DNA of 64,000 nucleotides from JANNVK01 sp031430435 (GTDB taxonomy: Bacteria; Acidobacteriota; Blastocatellia; Pyrinomonadales; Pyrinomonadaceae): assembly GCA_031430435.1 (NCBI GenBank), contig JANPBM010000041.1, positions 1 to 64,000 of the forward strand, written 5' to 3'. A model generated the notes under the pieces. It saw only the letters and a list, made by a program, of their open reading frames with translations, searched no databases and was not told where the DNA came from. Both the position numbers and the translations under genes were made by a program. Positions within the stretch are counted from its first letter, which is position 1; each line of letters starts with the position of its first letter. Shown one piece after another: positions 27,694 through 35,384 of the stretch.

Positions 27694-28575
27694 ATGATGA
27701 AATTGCTGATTTTAGGTGGAAACGGAATGCTTGGACACAAACTTGTCCAAGTTCTTCAAGGTAAATTCGATGTTTGGACAACCTTACGCGAAGATTTCGA
27801 CAGGTATGAAAAATTCGGCATATTTGAGCGTGAAAAAACAGTCTGCGGAGTTGATGCGGAAAAGTTTGAAACCGTGAAAAACGCGATAGAATTTAGCAAA
27901 CCCGATGCGATAATTAACGCAATCGGTGTAATTAAACAGCTTCCGAGTTCAAAAGATGTGGTTAAAACGCTGACAATCAATTCGATTTTTCCGCATCTTG
28001 TCGCTGAAACTGCACAAAAAGTGAACGCTAAATTTATTGAAATAAGCACGGATTGCGTTTTTAGCGGAAAAAAAGGTGATTACACAGAATCGGATTTGCC
28101 AGATGCTTACGATCTATACGGAAAAAGCAAAAACTTAGGCGAAGTTACAAGCGAAAATAGTCTGACATTGCGTACTTCGATAATCGGACGCGAACTTTTA
28201 ACGGCAAACAGTTTGGTTGATTGGTTTCTATCTAATCGCGGAAAGTCTGTAAAAGGCTATAAAAACGCAATTTACAGCGGTTTTCCGACTATTGTTTTGG
28301 CGGAAATTATCGCCGATTTGCTTGTAAATCACCCGAAATTGAGCGGACTTTATCACGTTTCAAGCAAACCGATCAATAAGTATGATTTACTTTGCTTAAT
28401 CCGCGATGCTTACAATGCGGATATTGAAATCGAACCGTTTGAAGATTTTTCAACCGATAAAAGTCTTAATTCCGATAAATTTCGACAAGAAACAAATTTT
28501 TTGCCAAAAACTTGGCAAGAAATGATTGCACAAATGGCGAACGATAAAACGCCTTATGACGAATGGAAAAAATGA
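27694..28575 (+). CDS. RmlD-like NAD(P)-dependent sugar reductase (QnlA/WbvR-like)
   Basis: A 293-residue extended SDR with LGGNGMLGHKLVQVLQ, ISTDCVFSGKKGDYTESD and the YxxxK pair in YDLYGKSKNLGE. It resembles dTDP-4-dehydrorhamnose reductase, but the next two genes are FnlA- and FnlC-like, and no RmlA/B/C is present. This arrangement fits the reductase of the UDP-N-acetyl-L-rhamnosamine/L-quinovosamine pathway. FnlB/WbjC of the L-fucosamine branch would be longer, with a C-terminal cupin that is absent here. ATG 27694 or 27697 could be the start; no ribosome binding site decides. Confidence 0.8.
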   Translation: MMKLLILGGNGMLGHKLVQVLQGKFDVWTTLREDFDRYEKFGIFEREKTVCGVDAEKFETVKNAIEFSKPDAIINAIGVIKQLPSSKDVVKTLTINSIFPHLVAETAQKVNAKFIEISTDCVFSGKKGDYTESDLPDAYDLYGKSKNLGEVTSENSLTLRTSIIGRELLTANSLVDWFLSNRGKSVKGYKNAIYSGFPTIVLAEIIADLLVNHPKLSGLYHVSSKPINKYDLLCLIRDAYNADIEIEPFEDFSTDKSLNSDKFRQETNFLPKTWQEMIAQMANDKTPYDEWKK

Positions 28576-29618
28576 AAGTTTTAGAAGGAAAACGAATTTT
28601 GGTAACGGGCGGAACAGGTTCGCTCGGAAAAACTTTGGTCAAACGGCTGTTGTCGGGCGAACAAGGCGACGTTGAAAGCATCACGGTCTTTTCGCGTGAC
28701 GAAGCAAAACAGCATTTTATGCGTTTGGAATATCTGCAACGCGAAACTGCAACGGACGATGTAATCTATCAAAATTCGCGTGAAAAGTTGAATTTTCGCA
28801 TCGGCGATGTGCGAGATTTTCCGTCACTTTGTGCTGCAATGCAAAATGTTGATGTCGTTTTTCACGCCGCTGCACTAAAACAAGTTCCTTCGTGCGAGTA
28901 TTTTCCGTATGAAGCGGTGCAGACAAATATCAACGGACCGCAAAATTTGGTGCGGGCAATCAAAGAAAACGGCTTAAAAATCGAAAAAGTCATCGGAATT
29001 TCGACCGATAAAGCCTGTAAGCCGATAAATGTGATGGGAATGACCAAGGCTTTGCAGGAAAGAATTTTGCTGGAGGCGAACAGAGACTGCCAAAATACCG
29101 ACTTTTTGTGCGTTCGATACGGAAATGTCATCGCTTCACGCGGTTCAATCGTGCCTTTGTTCGTTGAATTGGTGCAAAAAAATCAGCCGTTGACCGTAAC
29201 TTTGCCGGAGATGACGCGGTTCTTACTCAGTTTGGATAAAGCTGTTGACACGGTTTTTGCGGCAATTAACGACGGAAAACGCGGCGAAACATTTGTTCCG
29301 AAAGTTCCTGCGGCGACAATTGTCGATCTTGCGAAGGCTTTGATGGGCGAAAAAGAACTTCCGATTGTCTTCACGGGTATTCGTCCGGGCGAAAAAGTTC
29401 ACGAAATTATGGTGTCGGAAGAAGAATGTTTCCGCACCGTTGAACGCGGCGATTATTACGCAATCGCTCCGGTTTTGCCGGAAATTCGCGGAAACGAAGA
29501 AATTATTCCCGCTTTAACGAGTGAGTATTCATCAAAAGACGATAATATTTCGGTTGATGAATTGAAAACTTTATTGAAAGACGCGAGCAAAGAAATCAAG
29601 GAATTTATGACCAGTTAA
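28563..29618 (+). CDS. UDP-N-acetylglucosamine 4,6-dehydratase/5-epimerase (FnlA/WbjB/CapE-like)
   Basis: A 351-residue SDR of the polysaccharide biosynthesis protein (CapD-like) family. It has ILVTGGTGSLGKTLVKRLL, HAAALKQVPSCEYFPYEA (with the atypical catalytic residues of this family), GISTDKACKPINVMGMTKAL and VRYGNVIASRGSIVPLFVEL. The soluble, short form lacking membrane helices is the 4,6-dehydratase/5-epimerase type that makes UDP-2-acetamido-2,6-dideoxy-L-hexos-4-uloses. It overlaps the preceding reductase gene by 13 bp and is followed by the 2-epimerase after 21 bp. Confidence 0.88.
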   Translation: MEKMKVLEGKRILVTGGTGSLGKTLVKRLLSGEQGDVESITVFSRDEAKQHFMRLEYLQRETATDDVIYQNSREKLNFRIGDVRDFPSLCAAMQNVDVVFHAAALKQVPSCEYFPYEAVQTNINGPQNLVRAIKENGLKIEKVIGISTDKACKPINVMGMTKALQERILLEANRDCQNTDFLCVRYGNVIASRGSIVPLFVELVQKNQPLTVTLPEMTRFLLSLDKAVDTVFAAINDGKRGETFVPKVPAATIVDLAKALMGEKELPIVFTGIRPGEKVHEIMVSEEECFRTVERGDYYAIAPVLPEIRGNEEIIPALTSEYSSKDDNISVDELKTLLKDASKEIKEFMTS

Positions 29619-29639
29619 GTTACTGTGTAAAAGATTATT

Positions 29640-30740
29640 ATGAAAATAATGACGATGTTTGGAACTCGACCGGAAATTATCCGTCTGAGTTTGGTAATGA
29701 AAATTTTAGATCAGCATTGCGAACATATTACCGTTCACACGGGACAAAATTATCACGAAAGTTTGAGCGATATTTTTTTGAAAGAGCTTGAAGTTCGTCA
29801 GCCGAACGAGCATTTCGGCATTGTTTCCAAAGGAATCGGCGACCAAATCGGACAAATTATTGCCAAAACCGATGAAGTTTTAACTAAATATCAGCCCGAT
29901 AAACTTTTGCTTTTGGGCGATACAAATTCGGCATTATCGGCTATTGTCGCGGCACGCAAAGGAATTCCGGTTCTGCACATGGAAGCGGGAAATCGCTGTT
30001 ACGATAACCGCGTTCCCGAAGAAGTGAATCGCCGAATCATCGATCACTCAAGCGAAATTTTGATGCCATACACCAAACGAAGCAAAGAAAATTTGGTGCG
30101 TGAAGGAATTGAACGTGAACGGATTTTTGTTACGGGAAACCCGATTAAGGAAGTGTTGGATAATTTTGAGCGACAAATCGACGCAAGTGATTCTTTGAAA
30201 AGATTTGATGTAAAGCCGTACGATTATTTTCTGGTAACGCTTCATCGGGCGGAAAATGTTGATTTGCCCGAACGTTTCGCCGAAATTTTACGCGGTCTTT
30301 CAGCGGTTGTCGAGAAATTTCAAAAAACGATGCTCGTTTCGGTTCACCCGCGAACGGCGGCAAAACTTTCGGAATTTGGTCTGAAGCCCGACAATGAAAA
30401 CGTAAAATTATTGGAACCGCTCGGCTTTTTCGATTTCGTTAAACTCGAAAAAAATGCACTTGCAGTTTTAACCGACAGCGGAACAGTTCAAGAAGAATGT
30501 TGTATTTTCGGCATTCCGAACGTGACGATTCGCGATGTCACCGAACGTCCGGAAACAATCGAATGCGGCAGTAATATCTTGAGCGGCGCGTCAACCAAAT
30601 CAATTTTAAGTGCGGTCGAAATGGCTCTTGCGTCGCCGACAAATTGGATTCCGCCGAAAGAATATATGGCGGAAAATGTTGCTCAAGTCGTCGGTAAAAT
30701 CGTGCTTGGCTATTCAAGCATCCGCAAACATACATCATAA
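29640..30740 (+). CDS. UDP-N-acetylglucosamine 2-epimerase family enzyme (WecB/FnlC-like)
   Basis: A 366-residue non-hydrolysing 2-epimerase. It has FGTRPEIIRLSLVMKIL, HTGQNYHESLSDIFLKEL, MEAGNRCYDNRVPEEVNRRI, VTLHRAENVD and TDSGTVQEECCIFGIPNVTI. After the reductase and FnlA-like genes, it most likely performs the final C2 epimerisation giving a UDP-N-acetyl-L-quinovosamine or L-fucosamine, rather than making UDP-ManNAc. That choice is inferred from gene order. Confidence 0.88.
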   Translation: MKIMTMFGTRPEIIRLSLVMKILDQHCEHITVHTGQNYHESLSDIFLKELEVRQPNEHFGIVSKGIGDQIGQIIAKTDEVLTKYQPDKLLLLGDTNSALSAIVAARKGIPVLHMEAGNRCYDNRVPEEVNRRIIDHSSEILMPYTKRSKENLVREGIERERIFVTGNPIKEVLDNFERQIDASDSLKRFDVKPYDYFLVTLHRAENVDLPERFAEILRGLSAVVEKFQKTMLVSVHPRTAAKLSEFGLKPDNENVKLLEPLGFFDFVKLEKNALAVLTDSGTVQEECCIFGIPNVTIRDVTERPETIECGSNILSGASTKSILSAVEMALASPTNWIPPKEYMAENVAQVVGKIVLGYSSIRKHTS

Positions 30741-30742
30741 AA

Positions 30743-31984
30743 GTGTTAAAGGACAAAGGACAAAAGGCAAAAAACTTACAAACTTTATGGGTTGTAACAG
30801 AACTTTATTATCCCGAAATGACTTCGACGGGTTTCTATTTGACCGCGATTGCCGAAGGTTTGACTGACACTTTTGATGTCAAAGTTTTGTGCGGACAACC
30901 GAATTATTCGGCTCGCGGAGTGCGCGCAAGTTCGCATGAAGTTCATAATAATGTCGAAATTTTCCGTTGTATCGGCACTACGCTCGATAAAAATGTGATT
31001 CCTTTTCGACTGTTGAACATGCTCACACTTTCGCTTTCGATTTTGTTTAAAGCGTTGTTCAATTTTAAAAAAGGCGACAAAGTTTTGGTAGTGACAACAC
31101 CGCCGAGTTTGCCGTTCATTACAGCGTTGGCTGCACTGATAAAAAGTGCAAACTATACATTATTAATTCACGATAATTATCCCGAAATTTTAATCGCAGT
31201 TGATAAAACGACAGAGAGTTCTATCCTTTCAAAGTCTGTAAATTACTCAAATCGTTGGCTTTATAAATTTGCCCAAAAGATTATCGTCTGTGGTCGAGAC
31301 ATGAAAACCTTGGTTGAACGAAAAACTTCGGGACTTGATATTCCGATAAGTTTTATCCCTAATTGGGCAGAACTCGAACAAGTCAATCCGCGACCGCGAA
31401 GCGAAAACAGACTGCTTGCCGAATTGAATTTGCAAGATAAATTCGTTTTTCTATATGCGGGAAATATGGGTTATCCGAATGATTTGGAAAGCATAATCGA
31501 GTGTGCGGAAAGGTTAAAAGATGATGAAGTTTTTCATTTTATTTTTCTCGGTGCGGGCGTAAAAAGAAAATATCTTGAAAGGGAAGTTGCGGAAAAAAGT
31601 TTGACGAACATCACAATTCTCGATCCGCGACCGCGAACCGAGCAAACGGAATTTCTTAACGCATGCGATGTGGCACTTGTTTCTCTGGTCAAAAAAATGC
31701 TTGGTGTTTCGATGCCGAGCCGAACGTACAATATTTTGGCTGTCGGCAAACCGATTTTAGCTTTGACCGAAGAAGATTCGGAAGTCGCGAAGGTTATCAA
31801 CGAAGATAAAGTCGGTTGGTTTGTGTCGCCGAATGAACCTGAAAAACTACTTGAAATGATTAAGCAAATTTACGCCGAACGCGAAAATCTAACGGAGATG
31901 AGCAAACGCGCAAGGGAAGCGGCGTTGAAAAAATACTCGCTTGCAACTGCGGTTTCGGCATACCGTCGGGAATTAACAAAATGA
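30743..31984 (+). CDS. family 4 glycosyltransferase (WbuB-like)
   Basis: A 413-residue GT4 enzyme of the WbuB type, found in loci with the FnlA/B/C genes where it adds the L-aminosugar. N-terminal TELYYPEMTSTGFYLTAIAE and CGQPNYSARG; middle IHDNYPEILIAV; C-terminal FLYAGNMGYPNDLESIIECA and SMPSRTYNILAVGKPILAL. The only in-frame start is GTG at 30743, 2 bp after the epimerase stop. The first ~11 codons (KDKGQKAKN region) are made of four tandem heptamers, so the native N-terminus may have been extended by a repeat. It overlaps the next start by four bases (ATGA). Confidence 0.85.
   Translation: MLKDKGQKAKNLQTLWVVTELYYPEMTSTGFYLTAIAEGLTDTFDVKVLCGQPNYSARGVRASSHEVHNNVEIFRCIGTTLDKNVIPFRLLNMLTLSLSILFKALFNFKKGDKVLVVTTPPSLPFITALAALIKSANYTLLIHDNYPEILIAVDKTTESSILSKSVNYSNRWLYKFAQKIIVCGRDMKTLVERKTSGLDIPISFIPNWAELEQVNPRPRSENRLLAELNLQDKFVFLYAGNMGYPNDLESIIECAERLKDDEVFHFIFLGAGVKRKYLEREVAEKSLTNITILDPRPRTEQTEFLNACDVALVSLVKKMLGVSMPSRTYNILAVGKPILALTEEDSEVAKVINEDKVGWFVSPNEPEKLLEMIKQIYAERENLTEMSKRAREAALKKYSLATAVSAYRRELTK
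30748..30775. repeat. heptamer tandem repeat over the start of a glycosyltransferase gene
   Basis: Four units in 7-bp register: AAAGGAC, AAAGGAC, AAAAGGC, AAAAAAC. They lie directly after the GTG start at 30743 and are purine-rich enough to look like repeated Shine-Dalgarno sequences. They belong to the heptamer repeat family found elsewhere in the window. Confidence 0.65.
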
Positions 31985-32895
31985 AAGTTTTGGTTACAGG
32001 CGCGAGCGGCTTTTTAGGGCAATCAATTGTCGAAGAATTTTTGTCGAACGGCGTTGAAGTTGTCGGCGCGTCTAAAACTTCGGGGCAACTTCAAGTTGAT
32101 ATTACGGACGAAAAAAGTCTTATAAAATTATTTAATTTGAAAGATGTCGATACGGTAATCCATTCCGCAGGTTTGGCGCATCAATTCGGTAAAACTCCGA
32201 GAAAGAAATTTTTTGAGGTTAATGCAAAGGGAACCGAAAATATCTTAAATCTTTCTAACCGATTGAAAGTAAAACACTTTATCTTAATCAGTTCGGTGGC
32301 GGTTTACGGCGATAATTCAAAATTACAAATTTCTGATGCAGTATTTCAAGAAGAATCCGAGTGTCAACCGGTCGGCGATTATGCTCAAAGTAAGTATGAA
32401 GCCGAAACTATTGCCGTTAAATTTTGTCGCCGCAATAGTATTAAACTGACAATCCTTCGTCCGGTAACAATTATCGGCAAGGGCGATAAAGGAAACGTAT
32501 CGCGTCTGATAACGTTAATAAAAAATAAGCGATTCTTTTGGGTCGGGAAAGGCGAAAATTTGAAAAGTTTGATCGATAAAAATGATGTGGCTGAAGCCTG
32601 TTTTTTAGTATTTCAAAATCCGAATTCTGAACTTCAAGTTTTCAATCTGACGGCAAAGCCTTTGAAAATGAACGAGATTGTTGAAACGATTGCGGATGAA
32701 TCGGGCGTGAAAATACCGAAAGTTTATGTACCTGAAATGTTTGCAAAGATAATTGCAAAACTCTCCGGTACGATTAAGAAATGGTTGTCCGACGATGTTT
32801 TTTCAGGCAACAGAATCACCGAAGAGTTGGGATTTACACCGCAGACGGAGATTAAAGAATCTCTCAGAAAGGAAGTAAAAAGCCTTGAAAGTTGA
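31981..32895 (+). CDS. NAD-dependent sugar epimerase/reductase (WbpV-like)
   Basis: A 304-residue extended SDR with VLVTGASGFLGQSIVEEFL, SAGLAHQFGKTPRKKFFEVN, ISSVAVYGD and the catalytic pair in GDYAQSKYEAET. The AGLAHQFG segment and its place directly before a WbpL-like transferase match WbpV, which reduces UDP-4-keto-6-deoxy-GlcNAc to UDP-D-QuiNAc (or UDP-D-FucNAc for the related WbpK). It should supply the first sugar loaded onto undecaprenyl phosphate. The start overlaps the previous stop (ATGA). Confidence 0.82.
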   Translation: MKVLVTGASGFLGQSIVEEFLSNGVEVVGASKTSGQLQVDITDEKSLIKLFNLKDVDTVIHSAGLAHQFGKTPRKKFFEVNAKGTENILNLSNRLKVKHFILISSVAVYGDNSKLQISDAVFQEESECQPVGDYAQSKYEAETIAVKFCRRNSIKLTILRPVTIIGKGDKGNVSRLITLIKNKRFFWVGKGENLKSLIDKNDVAEACFLVFQNPNSELQVFNLTAKPLKMNEIVETIADESGVKIPKVYVPEMFAKIIAKLSGTIKKWLSDDVFSGNRITEELGFTPQTEIKESLRKEVKSLES

Positions 32896-33826
32896 ATTTT
32901 TATATTACATCTCAGCTTTTATAATCACATATTTCGGCGTTGAGTTTTTTCGGCGTTGGATGTTGAAGCGGCAAATTTTCGATATTCCGAATGAAAGGAG
33001 TTCGCACACAACACCCACACCGCGCGGCGGAGGAGTTGTTTTTGTTGGCGTAAGTCTTTTATTTTATGTATGTTGGAATCTGAAAACCGGTATTTTGAAC
33101 CTAGAAAAAGACGTTTTGAGCTATATTTCGGGAGCAATTCTTTTATCGGTTGTAAGTTGGGTTGATGATTTTAAATCCGTGCCGAGCCTGTTTCGCTTTG
33201 CGGTTCATTTTATTTCGGCGAGTTTGTTGATTCATGGATTCGGTTCATTACAGGCGATATTTTTTCCGTTTGTCGGTGAAACCGGGTTAAGTTATTTTGC
33301 CGTACCGCTGACGCTTCTGTGGATTGTGTGGCTGACAAATGCGTATAATTTTATGGACGGAATCGACGGAATTGCCGCAATTCAAGCAATAACCGCCGGG
33401 TTGGGTTGGTTTCTGCTTGGTTGGAAATTCGATATCCCGTTTACGTCTTTTTTCGGATTGATACTGGCATTGACAAATTTGGCGTTTATTCTCCATAATT
33501 GGTCGCCGGCAAAGATATTTATGGGCGATGTCGGAAGTGCTTTTTTGGGATTTACGTTTGCTTTTTTGCCGCTGTCTGCGGGCAATGAATCACCGCTGCA
33601 TTCCTCAAAATTATTTCTAATCGGCGGGTTGTTTGTCTTGCCTTTTATATTTGACACAATTTTTACATTTACGCGGCGCTTGCTCGGCGGCGAAAAGGTT
33701 TGGCAGGCTCATCGTTCGCATTTATATCAGAGGTTGGTTATCAAAGGTTATACGCACCGAATTGTGGCGATTTTATACGGCGCAACAGCTTTGCTTATTA
33801 CTGCGCTGACGCTGTTTATCTTTTGA
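32885..33826 (+). CDS. undecaprenyl-phosphate sugar-1-phosphate transferase (WbpL/WecA family)
   Basis: Polytopic membrane enzyme of 313 residues with about 9-10 helices, in the MraY/WecA glycosyltransferase 4 family, which starts repeat-unit assembly on undecaprenyl phosphate. Motifs: FDIPNERSSHTTPTPRGGG, VSWVDDFKSVP, NAYNFMDGIDGIAAIQA (metal-binding aspartates) and KIFMGDVGSAFLGF, plus a HRSHLYQRL loop. The TTG start at 32885 is supported by AAAGGAAG ten bases upstream and overlaps the previous gene by 11 bp. It is the last gene of the locus and its end overlaps the convergent nucleotidyltransferase gene by 11 bp. Confidence 0.9.
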   Translation: MKVEFLYYISAFIITYFGVEFFRRWMLKRQIFDIPNERSSHTTPTPRGGGVVFVGVSLLFYVCWNLKTGILNLEKDVLSYISGAILLSVVSWVDDFKSVPSLFRFAVHFISASLLIHGFGSLQAIFFPFVGETGLSYFAVPLTLLWIVWLTNAYNFMDGIDGIAAIQAITAGLGWFLLGWKFDIPFTSFFGLILALTNLAFILHNWSPAKIFMGDVGSAFLGFTFAFLPLSAGNESPLHSSKLFLIGGLFVLPFIFDTIFTFTRRLLGGEKVWQAHRSHLYQRLVIKGYTHRIVAILYGATALLITALTLFIF

Positions 33827-34697
33827 ATTTGTTAAAAAAGAGAGTTGAAATACTTGCTTCATTACCTTTTCTCGGCAACATTCGGGCGAACATATCTTTT
33901 ATTTGGATAAAAAGCGGCGACGAGTTTTCAAAAGCCGACTCTGTTTCGATAACTGCTTGAATCGCGTTTGGCGGAATTCGTTTTTTAATTTGTTGCAACA
34001 GTTTGGTCGGGTGTTTCCAAACAGAAATTAACGGAGCCAAAGTAATTTCACTTTTCCACTCGTTTTCTAAAGTTCGGTGAATCCAATTCGGAATAAAACC
34101 AGGCTGATTTACTTCGTCGATAAAAGGCACATCGTCGAGTGGCAGTTGCAAATAATGATGCGCAACGGCGATTGCCGTCAAAATCCATTTGCGACGTTTC
34201 GGGCTGACAATATTCAAACATCTTTCCCAATTAAAATTACTCGGTCGGTTTTTAACGCAATAATAAATATCCCACAGCCTGTCCTTTTTTATTCCGCCGT
34301 CGTTCAACCAATGAACGCAGATGACGCGCAAACTGTCCTCAGGGCAAAGTACTCTGATTTGACTGCCGTTATTCAATTCAATCGATTGAGAATGTTCGTA
34401 TAAGTCGGTGTATGCAACGGTTTCGAGATGGCGAAGTTCATTGTGCAGATCAACGTTTATTTTTGTAGTTTTAGAAATTTGCCGAGCGGTGAGATAAGAT
34501 TCACGGTCGAAGGCTAAATCGATGTCCATGGCGAGGCGGGAAATATGAGCAGGGAAGTAACGTGAAACCGACCAACCTTTGATTAAAATCGGCTCGATTC
34601 CGTTTTTGCGAAACAGTTTGAAAAGCGTTTTAATTTTTTCTTCCTGTGCGGCTTGATAAATTATGTTCCAACGCAAATCCGGTTCGGTGTTTTCCAT
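33816..34697 (-). CDS. nucleotidyltransferase family protein (NTP_transf_5 type)
   Basis: A 293-residue protein of the uncharacterised nucleotidyltransferase family that accompanies PqqD-like and HprK-like genes in lasso-peptide and polysaccharide loci. The N-terminal fold has IEPILIKGWSVSRYF and the metal-binding pair in RLAMDIDLAF (~residues 53-62). A helical C-terminal half contains HWLNDGGIKKDRLWDIYYCV and a basic tail. Its ATG follows directly on the T-run of the terminator-like hairpin at 34703-34732, so its expression should depend on readthrough from the peptide gene. In lasso clusters related proteins help modify a phosphorylated peptide; a similar job here is inference. Confidence 0.75.
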   Translation of the reverse strand: MENTEPDLRWNIIYQAAQEEKIKTLFKLFRKNGIEPILIKGWSVSRYFPAHISRLAMDIDLAFDRESYLTARQISKTTKINVDLHNELRHLETVAYTDLYEHSQSIELNNGSQIRVLCPEDSLRVICVHWLNDGGIKKDRLWDIYYCVKNRPSNFNWERCLNIVSPKRRKWILTAIAVAHHYLQLPLDDVPFIDEVNQPGFIPNWIHRTLENEWKSEITLAPLISVWKHPTKLLQQIKKRIPPNAIQAVIETESAFENSSPLFIQIKDMFARMLPRKGNEASISTLFFNKFKR

Positions 34698-34702
34698 AAA
34701 AA

Positions 34703-34732
34703 AAAGGTATGATTTTGATTAGTCATACCTTT
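34703..34732 (-). terminator. rho-independent terminator / attenuator after the PqqD-fusion gene
   Basis: Read on the minus strand, AAAGGTATGA (34732-34723) pairs perfectly with TCATACCTTT (34712-34703) around a 10-base loop, and is followed by a run of eight T that ends on the ATG of the nucleotidyltransferase gene. It should stop most transcripts after the peptide gene and let a fraction through. Confidence 0.8.
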
Positions 34733-34757
34733 CTCCAAATTATGTTTGATTATAAGT

Positions 34758-35240
34758 TTAAGGAACGCAAGTATTCACGGGACACATTGTCGTACCCAAG
34801 CACGCAGGTTGGTTACAGTTGCCGGGGTCTCCCGCGCAAGCGCTGCAAGTGCCGGCTAATGCTGTTGTCGGGGCGATTAAAGACGCGACAATCGGAAGTG
34901 CGACAACCGAGGCAAGCCCGATTCGCTTGACAACCTCACGACGTGACAAACCTGCAATCGGCGACGCAATCGGTTTTGCTTCGAGTAAGTTGTCTTTGCT
35001 CAATTGGTCGATTGCCAACCAAACTAAATCGTCTTGAACCGGAGCGTTAAACTCATTTTCGAGAAGTCCGGCAATATCGGAAACCGAGTTTTTACCGTCA
35101 CATTTTTTCCAAACAAAAGCGGCAGTTTGGTTAAGGCAATGGGCTTTATTGGTATTCAAATCATATACCAATACTTCATCGGACATTTCTTGGATTACAA
35201 GTCCTTCTGTGCGAGCTTGTAAATTTGTTGAATTGGACAT
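34758..35240 (-). CDS. PqqD-domain protein fused to a twin-arginine signal and a six-cysteine C-terminal peptide
   Basis: A 160-residue protein in three parts. Residues ~8-88 are a PqqD-like domain (VLVYDLNTNKAHCLNQTAAF, then WLAIDQLSKDNLLE), the fold that binds leader peptides in RiPP pathways. Residues 99-129 are a Tat-like signal: SRREVVK, a hydrophobic stretch and the cleavage-type motif ALA. Residues 130-160 are a 31-residue tail with six cysteines (132, 135, 142, 147, 153, 158), rich in Gly, Pro and Asn. AGGAGG lies six bases before the ATG, suggesting high expression. This looks like a precursor that carries its own recognition domain and could release an exported Cys-rich peptide. It sits between an HprK-like kinase gene and a nucleotidyltransferase gene. 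An alternative is a membrane-anchored regulatory PqqD protein. Confidence 0.8.
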   Translation of the reverse strand: MSNSTNLQARTEGLVIQEMSDEVLVYDLNTNKAHCLNQTAAFVWKKCDGKNSVSDIAGLLENEFNAPVQDDLVWLAIDQLSKDNLLEAKPIASPIAGLSRREVVKRIGLASVVALPIVASLIAPTTALAGTCSACAGDPGNCNQPACLGTTMCPVNTCVP

Positions 35241-35314
35241 TTTTCCTCCTAGTGTTTAGAAAAAGATTTTATAATTTAATGCTTGTTAGCAGAGAAGTCT
35301 TGAAAAATTAAATC

Positions 35315-35327
35315 GCAACATCGTTGC
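35315..35327. promoter_or_regulatory. small palindrome upstream of the PqqD-fusion gene
   Basis: GCAAC-ATC-GTTGC, a 5-bp-arm inverted repeat, about 80 bp before the PqqD-fusion start; a second one, GTGAT/ATCAC, lies at 35353-35367. The 144-bp gap between the kinase and peptide genes may hold the peptide gene's own promoter; these palindromes could be operators. Weak evidence. Confidence 0.25.
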
Positions 35328-35384
35328 AAAATTCAAAATTAAATAAACTTTAGTGATGAAGTATCACACAAATAAACGATTTAA

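Noticed and set aside
27694..28575. dTDP-rhamnose synthesis (rmlD)
   Set aside because: No rmlA, rmlB or rmlC genes lie in the locus, and the two genes after it are FnlA- and FnlC-like, so the aminosugar pathway fits better.
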